NCBI GenBank assembly: GCA_024291935.2
Contig: CM044317.1
Span: forward strand, 59,882,730-59,946,729
Direction: 5' to 3'
DNA: 64,000 nt
Origin: Okapia johnstoni
Lineage: Eukaryota; Chordata; Mammalia; Artiodactyla; Giraffidae
Shown here: positions 44,901-56,999 of the stretch, piece after piece
How the letters are laid out: the number at the start of each line of letters is the position of its first letter
Numbering within the stretch: the stretch's first letter is position 1
Translations under genes and position numbers: made by a program
The notes under the pieces: generated by a model
Database searches by the model: none
What the model saw: the letters and a program-made list of their open reading frames with translations, nothing else
Told to the model about the DNA's origin: nothing

Positions 44901-46075
44901 GACGTTTAGTCCCAGACTAAGCATCAGGCTTTCATTCTTCATTGGCTCAAGGCCCCTTCTAGAATAAACAGGAGAAACCTTTCTCTAGAATTGCTTCCTA
45001 CTTTGTGTGCATGCATTCTTATATATCCTCAATATCATTTATCAAAAAGCAAAAGGTGTTTTACTTAGTAAATAAAAATTCAGGAGTCTTTTGGTAGAAA
45101 AAGTAACTCAGTAACAGGATCAGTCAGAAAGCAAGGTGGAAGGCTGCTTTGAGGTTAGAAGTCAGAACAATAAGCACAGTTGTGATAAATGAGATGGTAG
45201 CTTGAAGGATATACCAATTTGTGCTAAAAAACAAGAATGAATGAAATGATAATATTTATGTGTAGCCAAGAAATAGAAAAAAATACCATAGATCTAGCTT
45301 GATTTGGTATCCCCAGTAGACAAATTAGGATAGACAACATGGTGTGATTGTAGCTACCATTTGAAATGTCTTCCGACAGAGCTGGGCCTCTGTATATCTC
45401 TGTACAGTGTACAACTCCAGGGGCCATCATTCCGCTAGACAAGAGGTGAATGGTGCTTCCTGAAATTGTATAATACAACGTCATCTTTTGTGTCACCCAT
45501 CTGACACTCAAAGCAGTATACTAATTAAACATTTGGGTTGCTAAAACTGCAGACATGTTCTCCCAAAGAACCAGCTTCCCATCTCCATCTTCATCTGTTT
45601 GGCCTTAAATCTGTTGCTTCTAATCAAAGAGAGATGATCCACATAAAATTTGCTCATGTTTTATTCATCAGAGCTAGCCACTGTCGTAAAGCAGCTGCAG
45701 AGAAGCTGAAGATCATTGGTGAGACTGAGGGGTTGGGCGTGTCCCAGCAACAGCTATTAATACTATGATGGAAATAGGAAAGAAAGCATTTTTCAGGACA
45801 GTATCTTTGATATCTTCTAAACATGAGACCCCTTTAGTGCCCTAAAATGAATGCTTTTTAATTTAACTGAAAGTTATTGATTATCTGCTACATGGGTAGG
45901 GATATCTCTTCTTTAAGCTACTGCAGTCTAATTGCCCAGAAAAAAACAAACTGGCCTGATGATTCTCCAATTTATTCCAATCAGTAGAGTCTGCCCCATC
46001 CCAGTATGCCTGAGTCAGCCCAAGCTTTCACAAAATCTAGCAGTATAATTATTATAGTGCCACATTTTATACTTG
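41955..46075. other. About 4 kb of mostly unassigned AT-rich DNA
   Basis: No Bov-type SINE or BovB is present and I recognise no exon. The part 42250-43400 is very AT-rich. Frames such as 43663-43932 (+) and 45224-45511 (-), near 90 codons, have no motif I recognise. Unrecognised old repeats are likely. Confidence 0.5.
44192..44213 (+). repeat. (ATT)n microsatellite
   Basis: ATT is repeated about seven times and then runs into a T tract. Confidence 0.93.
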
Positions 46076-46086
46076 TTGGACAACAA

Positions 46087-46299
46087 GGGCTTCCCTGGTG
46101 GCTCAGACAGTAAAGAATCTGCCTGCAATGCATGAGACATGGGTTTGATCCCTGGGTTGGGAAGATCCCCTGGAGAAGGGAATGGCTACCCACTGCTGTA
46201 TTCTTGCCTGGAGAATTCCATGGACAGAGGAGCCTCAAGGGCAACAGTCTGCATGGATGCAAAGAGTCGTACGTGACTGAGCAACTAACACTTTTACAC
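46087..46299 (+). mobile_element. Bov-tA SINE with probable target-site duplication
   Basis: Sense element from GGGCTTCCCTGGTGGCTCAG through GCAAAGAGTCGTACGTGACT. TGGACAACAA (46077-46086) and TGGACAATAA (46300-46309) flank it with one mismatch. Confidence 0.95.
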
Positions 46300-46309
46300 T
46301 GGACAATAA

Positions 46310-47995
46310 ATTTAGAAATTTACTCTACCCATCTAGAATTACACAAATTACTTAGAATCACTACAAGAGATTCTACTGAGGAATCACTGAGCCCAGACTG
46401 GAGAACTAGAACTCAAAACCCCATTCCACATTTCCAAGTTTTCTGTCAGACTAAAATGATGCCACGTTTTTTATTTCTGTAGTATCTAATATACTGAACA
46501 GAAAATGACAGTTTTTAAAAGATTTCCTGCATATATACATTGCCCCTTTCCACATATGCTATTGATTTTTCTTAAAATATTAATTTCAATATCAGTGATT
46601 CTGATAGGATCTCTCTTTGAAGCATAACTGATATGTAAAACTTAGTAAAAACTGAGCTTCAGAAGATGGATACATGGAAAATATCTCTGGATAGCAATTT
46701 TTATTTACATCAGGCACTACTTATAAATGGAGGAAGGGAGAGGGTAGAAAAACCTGAACTTCATCCATAAAATGATTATCATTTGCATTATGTATCTTGA
46801 TGACTTATTTATTACTATAAAAGTTTTGAGCATGACCACCATTTTGCTTTTTAAAATACTTGGTATCTTAAACATTGAGTCAATTTTTTTGCCTCTCATT
46901 GTTCAATGAATGGCTTTTATAAAAAGTGCTGAAATATTTGTTAATGGACATATGTCAATTTAGTATTAAAAAAGAGCCGCACTTTCCTAAGAATGTAACA
47001 AAATTTCTCATAATGCAAGTATATAAAAGGATATTTAACTTAAAATAGATCTTTCTGGTAACAGTCCTTAATAATCTAATTTGAATTAAACTTTGTGGTA
47101 TTTTTTAATATGATAGGATGGATATGGGACAGAACTCTATCAATGTGAGAACGTTGGGAAAATAAAACAATATCCTGTCACTGTTAGGAAAACTGATTGA
47201 CAAACAAGAACTAGAATAAAACCAAAATTGAGTTATATTTGTCTCTATTAATAAAACTAGATCTCTACCAAACATATTCATGTTTTCTCCCCAGTTCCTA
47301 TATGATTAACATTCACACTTCAGAAACATATGCTGAGAGAGAATTTATTTTCCATCAAAAAGTGCCTTCTTTCAGGAAGATGCTTCTGTTGCAAAGTAAA
47401 TTAGTTGTCTTGAAGGATGTTAGTGTATTGAGGTTGGGATGATTTATTCAGCCTTTTGCAACTCAAACTTGGAGTACTGTAAGTAAAATATCCATCACCA
47501 AGCTGTTTGTACTCAGTACTGACGGCACAGAATTGCTTTGAATATTATTTCTGGTGCCCTGCCAGAGCCAGGTGTTGGTATGCACAAAAGTGAGAGCATG
47601 AGATTAAAGAACACATGGACACAAATGAGTCCCGGGAACTTCAAAGTGCATTTGCCTGTTAGGTTCCTGATGGCAAAATACAGCTGTAGTCATCTGACAG
47701 GTAAGTATTTGCTCTTCAGTCCAGGCCTCCAGAAAGTACCAAGATGTACATTTTATAGGATTTATGGTCAGGCTCTACTTTTTGCTTTAAATCTGAACGT
47801 CTCACAGAGATTGCTCTGATTCATCAAAAGAGTAATTTCCATAAGTGACTTCACATGTGAATGTTTGATGCCCACATTATTCTACAGCATGCTCCCATGC
47901 CCTCTGCTTCCCCAGAGTTATCACATTCTCTCATGGTAAAAGGTCATGCTTGTCTGTCACTTTCTTACATAATCACCTTAGAGAAGCAGGTCAGT
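46310..47995. other. Unassigned AT-rich DNA
   Basis: No repeat family, exon or RNA recognised over about 1.7 kb. Confidence 0.55.
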
Positions 47996-48000
47996 ACACC

Positions 48001-48204
48001 TGTGTGCATGCTAAGTCACTTCAGTTGTGTCCAACTCTTTGCAACCTTATGGACTATAGCCCCCCGGCTTCTTCTGTCCATGGGATTCTCCAGGCAAGAA
48101 AACTGAAGTGGGTTGCCATGCCCTCCAGGGGATCTTGGGAACCTGAGTCTCCTGTGACTCCTGCATTGCAGGCACATTCTTTACCACTGAACAACCGGGG
48201 AAGG
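48001..48204 (-). mobile_element. Bov-tA SINE
   Basis: Antisense from GTGTGCATGCTAAGTCACTT to ACCACTGAACAACCGGGGAA. Several substitutions mark it as older than its neighbours. Confidence 0.93.
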
Positions 48205-48530
48205 ACACTGGATTCTACTTATTGAAGGACTTTTCCCCCCATAAATAACACAATCAAGACAAATTATATCTCAATTTAAAGTGATTATGGGCTCTTTGAA
48301 AAAGTCCAATAACTCCAAAAGAATGCTAAATACATGAGTAAAGTTTAATGAGTTGAATTAAAATTTTAGCCACCTAAAATATTGCATTCAAACTGTGGGA
48401 CTTGTATGAAGTAGACTAATATTGAAATGGTGTGTGTGTGTATGTGTTGAAGGGGCATATGGGTGTTAAGTGTTACTGACTCTGCTCTCACACCACTTAT
48501 GAAACTTAAAATTGGAAACAAAGTCCTCTT

Positions 48531-48872
48531 TGTTGTTGTTGTTCAGTTGCTAAGTTGTGTCTGATTCTTTGACCCTATGGACTGCAGCATGCCAGGCTCC
48601 CTGTCCTTCACTGTCTCCTGGAGTTTGTTCACACTCATGTCTGTTAAGTTGGTGATGCTATCTAACCATCTCATCCTCTTCCATCCCCTTCTCCTTTTGC
48701 CTTCAATCTTTCTCAGTATCAAGGTCTTTTCCTATGAGTTGGCTTTTCTCATCAGGTGGCCAAAGTATTGGAGCTTCAGCATCAATCCTTCCAATGAGTA
48801 TTCAGGGTTTATTTCCTTTCAGATTGATTAGTTTGATCTCCTTATGGTCCAAGGGCTCTCAAGAGTCTTCTA
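48531..48872 (-). mobile_element. BovB LINE 3' fragment, diverged
   Basis: Minus-strand BovB 3' end: a reversed (AAC)n tail (GTTGTTGTTGTTCAGTTGCT), then the antisense of the C-terminal coding and 3' region (GGTGGCCAAAGTATTGGAGC; CAATCCTTCCAATGAGTATT; GGTCCAAGGGCTCTCAAGAG). Only about 340 bp is present, upstream of which all RT motifs are lost. It is the most diverged BovB here. Confidence 0.92.
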
Positions 48873-48911
48873 AAATAAAATTTATTCCTGAGGCATTGAG
48901 TTTTCCAGATT

Positions 48912-49855
48912 TTCCATTCATTCTGTAGGTATTTGTTATCACTATCATGTGGTAACTACCCTTCTAGGCGCAATGGTGAAACACGCATGGTCCCTGCTTT
49001 CCTGGAGCTACTAGTCAAGAGGAAGGAGAGAGTCAAGACCATTTCAGAGTTATAAGTACAATGAAAGAAAAAAAAAAGGCACAGAGGTGACTTGGGAAGG
49101 AGAAGTTTCTAGGGGTTATTAGAGTTAAGGTGGTCTGGAAAGAACTTTGAAGAGCTGATGCCTAAAAAGCAAGAAACATCTAGCTGAATAAAGAGTCAGG
49201 AGGGTGCTCCATCAGGGGACAGTGAAAATGCAGAGGTCTTCAAGGGGAGGTGCAGTTAAGGAGCTATAGGAAGGTATCATGTCTAGTAGCAAGCAAAAGG
49301 CAGTGAAGTGAGATGAATTGGAAATGTGGGCAGGGCCAGAGTATTAGATCCCTGTAGGCAGTGATCTGGGTCCCCAGCTGAGTTCCAAGAAGCAGTCTCT
49401 TAAGAGAGAAATGAGTATGGGGAACATTGATGAAAAGTGCTCTTAGGACCAACTTTGGTGGACAGGGGTGCCCGAGGTGGGGGCAAAGGGAGACAATGAG
49501 CTCTGCTGTAGTTCTGACAAAGCTGACAGCCACGCCTATGGGGGCAGTGGAGCTGGGATGGCCCTTGAGAGTTGTCCCAAGCCACGTTGTAACATTGATT
49601 TAGGCACTGAACATGGGCTGCTCCTGAGAGAAGGACAAAGCAGCAGCAGCAGCAATATTCTTCAGCCAAGGCAATCCACAAGGAGTCAGCCTGAGGGTTG
49701 ACTTGGCCTCATTCCCAGCAGCTAGTGAAGTGATTCCTTTGTTGCTGAAGGGAGATCCAAGCATATGGATTTTATTTCAAGCACAATGGGAAGCCACTGA
49801 AGAGTTTTCAAAATCGGATGTCATAGCCAGATTTACATTTTCATATGAGTACTCA
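48912..49855 (-). repeat. L2 LINE, antisense, interrupted by a ~400-bp insertion
   Basis: The antisense L2 3' end starts near 48916 (CATTCATTCTGTAGGTATTT; CCTTCTAGGCGCAATGGTG; CATGGTCCCTGCTTTCCTGG) and continues to about 49345. It resumes at about 49743-49855 with GGATTTTATTTCAAGCACAA, TGGGAAGCCACTGAAGAGTT and GGATGTCATAGCCAGATTTA. The two parts are collinear in L2. Confidence 0.65.
49346..49742. repeat. Unidentified insertion in L2
   Basis: About 400 bp, GC-richer than its surroundings, separates the two collinear L2 parts. AGATCC occurs near both junctions (about 49348 and 49753). Length and composition suit a solo LTR of an old retrovirus-like element, but terminal TG/CA ends and a polyadenylation signal could not be fixed. 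It includes a short (AGC)n run at about 49640. Confidence 0.45.
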
Positions 49856-49859
49856 ATTT

Positions 49860-50450
49860 TTTGAAGAATACAAAATGCAGGAGTATAATCAGGGAAATAA
49901 AGTATAATATTTGTGTAAAAGCAAAGGGCTCGGTCAGATTTGCCCCATGTTATTTCCTCTTGATGGCTGAGTCATAAGATTGGGACAAATCAAAGGGAAC
50001 ATTTTTATTCAGAATTACTGATATCAGGCCTAATAAAAGAACTAATATGATTTAATGTTCTTTCACTCAGCCTCTCCTGAGAATTGTTGAAATGAGAAAC
50101 TGTTCATAACTGTGGTTTGAGTGAATGCATGAGTGTGTGTGAGTGAGAGGTTAATTTTTTATTTCTTCCTTATAAGTTTAACCTGGAATTTTGGCTTTAA
50201 ATTTCAGCCTCTTCAAGTTTTTGGATTTGTATTCTCACTTAAGACGTCTATAATGGATCACATATGATAAATCCTCACAATGGACCATTAGTTCCATCTC
50301 TTGGAAAGAAATCTCAACATACGAATCTAACTGGCAAGCTTGCAGAGTGTGTGCTAGGCTCACCTCCATTCCATGAGAGATAATGTTCATTGGTTGATCA
50401 ACCTACTGATGCAGAGAAGAGTGTGGCGCTCAAGTGGAAGCATGAAACAT
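49860..50450. other. Unassigned AT-rich DNA
   Basis: Nothing recognisable between the antisense L2 and the sense L1 3' end. Confidence 0.55.
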
Positions 50451-50454
50451 CTTC

Positions 50455-50680
50455 ATGGTATTGGAATAGTTCTGTATCCTGATTCTGGACGTGTGATGAA
50501 TTGACATAGAACTATATACATTCATTGTACCAATGTCAGTTACCAGGCTTTGATATTTTACGGCAATTATTTAAGATATAACCATTGGGAGAAACTTCGT
50601 AATGACTATATAGGACCTCTCTGTACTATCTTTCCTTTGAATCTGTGATTGTTTCAAAACAAAAAGTTTAAAAACTTCTC
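50455..50680 (+). repeat. Old L1 3' untranslated region, sense
   Basis: GGAATAGTTCTGTATCCTGA, then ACCAATGTCAGTTACCAGGC, AACCATTGGGAGAAACTTCG, CTCTCTGTACTATCTTTCC and TTCAAAACAAAAAGTTTAAA form the ordered 3' end of an ancient L1, with its A-rich terminus near 50680. Confidence 0.7.
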
Positions 50681-50689
50681 TCTGACAAA

Positions 50690-51450
50690 TACCAGGCATG
50701 CCAGTGTACACTCCTTTTGTGTCTTTGCACCTACCCTTATATAATGGCCACAGCTACTTTGAGGACCTGGAGACCTCTGTTTCACTCAGATTTCTCCCCC
50801 TAGAGTCCACAGCCATCTGGCTGGCCCATAGCACCTCAAATTCAACGTGTCCAGTGTTCTTTCCAGTTTCTCTAGTGGCTCAGTGGTAAAGAATCCACCT
50901 GCAATGCAGGAGACCCAGGTTTGATCCCTGGGTCAAGGAGATCCCCTGAAGAAATGGTAACCCACTACCATATTCTTGCCTGGAGAATTCCATAGACAGA
51001 GGAGCCTAGAGGGCTACAGTCCATGGGGTTTCAAGAGTTGAACATGACTTAGTGACTAAACCAATACCACCACCGGTGTTCTTCTTCCCCAGACCAACAG
51101 CGCTTTCAGTCTTCAGTCTGTGTCCCAACTGCACTGAAATCCCTCAAGTTCTCCAAAAAGTTCTTCCCTCTTAGCTTTCACTTTTAGCTTCTGAAGTGAG
51201 CTCTGACTTTTCTGCGTGGTAGATTCCTACTCATCTTTCCAGATCTTAAATGCCTCTTTGAGGAAGGCCCATAATGGATTCTGTATCCATATTCTCAGAG
51301 GTCTGAGGCTTTACATTATTGACTGTAACATAATTACTTGTATGCCTGTTTTCCTCACTAGATTATGGAGGAAGCTCTAGATTATTACTTTAAATTGTGT
51401 ATTGTGCTTGAAACAGCAGGGATAAATACATTTTTGTTAAATGAACATAT
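50690..51450 (+). repeat. L2 LINE fragments, sense, split by Bov-tA
   Basis: Degenerate L2 is seen as GCACCTCAAATTCAACGTGT before the Bov-tA, and after it CCTACTCATCTTTCCAGATC with TTAAATGCCTCTTTGAGG and a 3' end near 51300-51440 (ATTACTTGTATGCCTGTTTT). Order within the first part is not fully collinear, so more than one L2 may be present. Confidence 0.5.
50865..51072 (+). mobile_element. Bov-tA SINE with probable target-site duplication
   Basis: Sense element; the head TCTCTAGTGGCTCAGTGGTA is altered at its first bases and the tail is TCAAGAGTTGAACATGACTT. CCAGTGTTCT (50851-50860) and CCGGTGTTCT (51073-51082) flank it. Confidence 0.93.
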
Positions 51451-51554
51451 GAATGACTAAATTAAATGATCAATTTATACAATTGCAGTTGGTGACCACA
51501 AAATGGATTTTATATTGAAAATATATTTATACATATTTTGAGTTCTCAAAACAC

Positions 51555-51955
51555 TTTAAAATATTTACCTTGTTTGAGTCTCACAACATCCATCCTAATT
51601 AGCTGACAGAATTATATTATCCTAATTTAAGTGAAAGTTGCTCAGTCATGTCTGACTCTTTGCGACCCCATGGACTGTACAGTCCATGGAATTCTCCAGG
51701 CTAAAATACTGGAGTGGGTAGCCTTTCCCTTCTCCAGAGGATCTTCCCAACCCAGGGATTGAACTCAGGTCTCCCGCATTGCAGGTGGATTCTTTACCAG
51801 CTGAGCCACCAGGGAAGCGCTATCCTAATTTAAGAGCTAAAGAAATGGGAGAGAGGTTTTATGTGACTTGTCTGAGTGTGGACCATGGTTAATAGTGTGG
51901 AAGAGTAAAGATTAGAACCCACATCTCCTGATTTATACTCCACTGTTTTGCTCAA
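51555..51955 (-). repeat. MIR SINE, antisense, split by Bov-tA
   Basis: The antisense MIR reads TTGTTTGAGTCTCACAACAT and ATTATATTATCCTAATTTAA on the left, and AGCTAAAGAAATGGGAGAGA, TTATGTGACTTGTCTGAGTG and TTAGAACCCACATCTCC on the right. A Bov-tA with a perfect duplication sits between the halves. Confidence 0.75.
51632..51820 (-). mobile_element. Bov-tA SINE with perfect 14-bp target-site duplication
   Basis: Antisense element from TGAAAGTTGCTCAGTCATGT to GCTGAGCCACCAGGGAAGCG. TATCCTAATTTAAG is present at 51618-51631 and 51821-51834 without mismatch. It is among the youngest insertions in the window and interrupts a MIR. Confidence 0.97.
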
Positions 51956-51959
51956 CATA

Positions 51960-54900
51960 CTACTATTGGATCTTTGATTGGCATAACATATGTAGTTAAT
52001 TTAAAAGGTAATGTGTTTATATGTTGTTTTCTAAAGCACTCAGTTAAGTAGTTCCTAAAAGAAACCCATGTGAAGTTGGTCCCTATCCTTAGCCTCTTAC
52101 ACAAATAAGGCACTGAAATGTAATGCTTCTGATCACATATTTAGTCTATATCACTGAATTTAGCTCTTCTCTTTTGTACTTTAATGTTAGGTGATGGGGT
52201 ACTTATTATGCTAAAGTATGGCATGCAGCTTTTCACTTTCTCAGGGCCTTATGACCAAGGGGAGAAATTAACATTTTTACAGAGGAAAAAACTGAAATGC
52301 AAAGTCTCTGACATCTGTTTCCCTCATTTAGTTGGATCTTTTAAGATCAGCTTATCTCTCTTGGCTCTTGGAATCTGAAATGGGAAACATTGCTTTGATT
52401 TATGAATGTTGCCATGATTTATGCACTGTTAAAATGAATATCAGATGGTTGTACATTTTTGCAAGAGCAATAGCCCAAACAGGTAGATTTTGTCTTATCA
52501 TCTGAACACCAAGATGCTGAGACATGGCTATCAAATAGCATTGCTTAATTGTTTTAACTACCTCAATAGTTTAAAGACTTGGCCTTAATGAAAATTAATT
52601 TAAATTGAAGTTGTAAGACATACATCCAGTACACAGTTACTCAATACTTGATCATAGACACAGGGAACTTGGAGAGGCCTTTCACCAAGGCAGTTAGGCA
52701 AAGATCCAGATAAAGTCTATTTTAAAGGGAAGCAGATGACTGGAGGAAACTACCACCAAAGGGAAAAATACCCTTGAATCTTAAAACTATGAAATGATGC
52801 ATGTGACTGTAAGAATCCCTCCAGAGAGAAACAATCATCAAGTGAATACTAAACATTAAGTAAAGGCCTCAAGCAACTCTTGTAAGATATTCTCCCAGGA
52901 AAGAATGAAATCTTTCTGATTTCAACCTGATGAATCACATGAAACCTACAGATTGCTGATAAATTTTGATTTCTAAAATCGTTCCTATTTCTTTTAGAGG
53001 AATGTCTTGATGACATAAAGTCAGAAGACATCAGACATGCACATGTCCCTTAATCCACTGTTCCAAAAGTAAATATGCTGCTTTTTAATTTGACTAGTGA
53101 ATAGCAGATGAAATAGCCCGATATTAACTTTACTTAATGGATGCCATATCCGAGGTCATAATGGCATGTGCATATGTGTGTGTTGTGGGGTAGTTGTAAA
53201 TAATGCAAATGTATATTTTGTTGTTGCACCCCTAGGTGGCAAATACCCACATTCTTATGAAATCATACTAGGATTTTATATTTGTTTGTGTTCTGCTGCA
53301 TGCAAACCCAGATTAGTAAGTATGAAACACTATAGCAGTAGCTTTCCAAGTGAAACATGTGGCCCCGTTAACTCTTCAACTCAAAAATGTTCACCTTTTG
53401 AACTAAACATTGTCCTATTCTTATGAATATCTCTGGAAGCCTGCTAGTGATAGGAGGCTGGTTGACATGGCACGTATCTATACATCCAGATTGTGGAGAC
53501 TTGAGACGGCATCACGGCAAGACCCAATGTAATCTTTGTGGACCTTAATAAATAATCCTTCTTCTCCCATAGAGATAGTCCAGAAGAATTTTTATATTGT
53601 ATCAGGAGCACAGGGTTGAAGCAGAGCAGCATCGGGGTGAGGTTGTAGGGGGAGAGCAAAGGAGACAGGAAAGGAGGTGGGGCTGGGGAAGTGGTCACAC
53701 TCTCAGTCTTACACATCTACTCACAAAATTCTAAAAGTGAAAAATGGTGAGGGGATACTACTCCATGAATGCGACGGAAAGGAAAAGAGGGGGCCAAGGG
53801 GCTCCAGCAAGTCACCTGGTGGGATGTCTGTCCCGTAGGCCTGCCCTCTGTTACCTCCTCTACCAACACCCAAGTCTGTGCATGATTCAAGTGGAACTTA
53901 ACTCAGTTGTAATATGGGGGTATGCTTCGGAGAGAATTTCCTAAGAGTCTGAAATGCTAACATTCCTGTCTTTCAAGAAATGTTCATTGGTCCCAAATAA
54001 TAGATTTGATTTGGGAACTGCACTTAGAATTTCCTGATTTATGACAAATATATTTTTTCCTTGTGGTACAGAAAGTAAAAGAATAGAAAGATAAATCAGG
54101 GTCAAAAAAGAAAACAAAAAAACATCAAAGCAGCTAACATATTTGTGTCTGTCTTCCATAGTTACCTGTGGGCGAGTGATTATTTAGGGAAGTACTCCTT
54201 AAATACCTATACTGATTTTGCAGTAAAAAAGAAAACAAAACTATGATTCAGCTTCTAATTGAAACTAGCTAAAATGCACATATGGATTAACTTGATAATA
54301 AAATACTGATTTGAACATTTTTAGCCTACAGAAAGATGACATTTTTTGTTCTATCTGTATTTTGTTTTTCACATTTGGTTAATAATAATAAAACATTAAC
54401 AACATTTCCAGTAACCTGACATTTATTTACTTATTAGTTTTATTTACTTATTTACTTATTACTAATTACTTATTAATTACTTATTTTCCAGTGATGAGTT
54501 ATTGATTAATGTATGTACACAGGAGACAAATTGAAAAAAGCTTATAGAGTATTTATAGCCATATTAATTCAGAGCTATCACCACATAATATTAGTAGCCA
54601 GATGAAAACAAAAGCTTTAAAAAAAAAATCAAACTTGAACAGGACAAATAAGGAGATTTTGATTACTTTGTTTCAGTTTTCCTGAAATGTTTCTTAGCAT
54701 GTCTCTTAACCTAAAAGCAAAATTTAATAGTAGTCCTTTTCTCGGCTTCCAAAATGAATTATAATTTTGATTTCTGTAATTTCCAAATTAGTATGATCCT
54801 AAGTGTGAGCTAGTATTTCTACCCCTAAAGTTTTTAACATTGTGCTGCCAAATATCTAAATATGATCTCTATATAAAATCTACTCAATTTAGAATGGTTA

Positions 54901-56995
54901 ATCTGAATAATTCTAAATATTTATATTGAAAAATGGATTAAGCTGTGGACATTTTTGATACCCAAATATTTGCTTTGAATGTTTGCTTTACGTATTTCCA
55001 GTTATCTAATACTCGTATTATCTATACTTACTTACATTGACTCCATTTAGACCTCTTGGCACAGTGCTTATTTTTTTTAATGTGTTTTTTGTAGAATTAA
55101 ATTATTTTTATAATGAGACATCAAGATGATTTCTCAAAGAGATGGTTTCATACTATGAATTCTGCGTGCTTTGGTTCCCACCATCAGTATCAGGAGGTAT
55201 GAACAGAAAGTATAGAAAACAAGTTGCCTGAATTTTATTTCAGACTATTGGAAATAGATCCTACTCTTACTTTTGATATATGGAAATATAACCAAAGTAT
55301 TATGAGTTTTTACTTTAAAGAGTATTGTACAAAATACTGAAATATAATATATGTCAGTCTTGGTTTTAAGGAAATAATAGACTGTTTTCTGAAGCTTGAT
55401 TTTGCCTTTATTTGGATTTGAGCAGTGCGCAATGAGGAAGTAATGAATACTTATTTAGACTGCAGCAGTGATTTAAAAAGTATGGGGGCAGGACATATAT
55501 TTGAGCAGATATATTATCTTATGATACCTGTTTCATTGTAATCCACTTTCCAAGGTATTAGGAAACGTGTAACAGAAAAGGAAGAATAATTGGTAGGTCT
55601 GATCAAATCCTCCCTGAATTACTCCATCAAACATGCAGTAACCCTATTATTGTATAGATCTTAAGGCAAGCCTGAAATGAATTGCTGCTTTAATACTCAA
55701 TCTCTTTGAATATCATTATTTTCCAAAATAGGTAGATGTGGATACAGAGGAAAATTAATTTACTCTGAGCACCCAGACCATTTAATCATCTAAACTGCAT
55801 AGTGATAAATAATGTCCTTGGGGGTTGGGAGGGCAAAGAAATTGTTCAACTTCTTTTTCCACCCATGATTATTTAGAAAAAACTATTAGATGTTTTACAT
55901 GAAAATCTCAGATTTCAGGAGGATTAAATGAAAAGCTACAATTAAATAAACATTTTTTAGACAAATGTTAATCTGGAGTATTCAAACCTGTCTAATAATA
56001 ATTCGGCCCCTGTCCATATCTTAAACTGTGACCCAGATTGATAAATTTGAATCTCATTTTGTACAGAAGGAATACCTTCTAGAAAGTATTATGCTCCTGG
56101 CAGAAAACGCATTAAGAGAGGCCCCATTACTGTTGCCCTGCCAGTACCAGACAGGAATGTCTGTGTCTTGTGTTACAAGTATCTTGCTATAGTGATGAAA
56201 TGCACACATATATTCATCATCTTTGAGCCTGAAGATACTTCCATGTTTCTTTTTTACAAGGTAATAAAACATAGCTATACAAATATAATAATACTAATAG
56301 TATGTTTATCAAAGATAGTAGTTTACTAACCACTATTCTGTTCATTATTTCATTCTTACAGTTGGAATTCGTGCATACTTTATTTTCCATCACTAATATC
56401 CATCAGGGTTACTGATAAAATTAGTTCTCTAAGTCATATCTCTGTGAGTGCTGAAATGGAAACTTTACAGTAGAAATGCTTATTGCTAATTCATGGGTGA
56501 AGAAACCGGAACTGTAAGAACGAGGCTGCTTGCCAAGCTCATTTTTGTATTAAGTGCTCCAGTGACATTAGGCTGGGCCTTCTTAGGTCCAGGGTCATTT
56601 TCTTGCCTCCATTCAAGCTGTAGTTTATAGAGACTTCCAGATGTTGATGGATAACACATATTTTTCATATACTTAGATCCTAAAGACTCTCTACAAAACA
56701 GTCTCAAAAGGGATACTCACGAAAACAAAATTTGTTTGGGGAAATTAGCGTGGGAATGCAGATTAACCATTGAAACTATATATTCATTTTTATTTCATAT
56801 AAAAGCAAAAATTTTATTGTTATTCAACATTAGAAGTATATACAAATTTGTAGAAGTAAAGCATTCTAGTAGCATTAATTTTTCTTAATTTTCCCATAAT
56901 GCAGATCCTCCTGTAATTGACTATATGAGTAAAGTAAATATTCTATGTGCATTGAACTAGTAATATCTGCAGTTGAATAAAATAGTAACTAATTT
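51960..56995. other. About 5 kb with almost no recognisable repeat
   Basis: The longest stretch here without any Bov-type element, BovB or L1 that I recognise. It is AT-rich with a few short simple tracts. A more balanced part at about 53440-53950 has frames up to 90 codons without motifs. I see no exon. Confidence 0.5.
54418..54486 (+). repeat. (TTAC)n/(TTAT)n low-complexity tract
   Basis: About 70 bases built from TTAC, TTAT and ATTT units (TTTACTTATTTACTTATTAC and neighbours). It is an irregular AT-rich simple repeat. Confidence 0.88.
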
Positions 56996-56999
56996 CTTT

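Noticed and set aside
45224..45511. 95-codon minus-strand frame as a gene
   Set aside because: Hydrophobic AT-driven frame without a family resemblance or plausible exon borders.
445..51820. CRISPR-like or satellite arrays suggested by the many similar ~200-bp blocks
   Set aside because: Copies are dispersed, in both orientations, with individual target-site duplications: they are SINEs, not an array.
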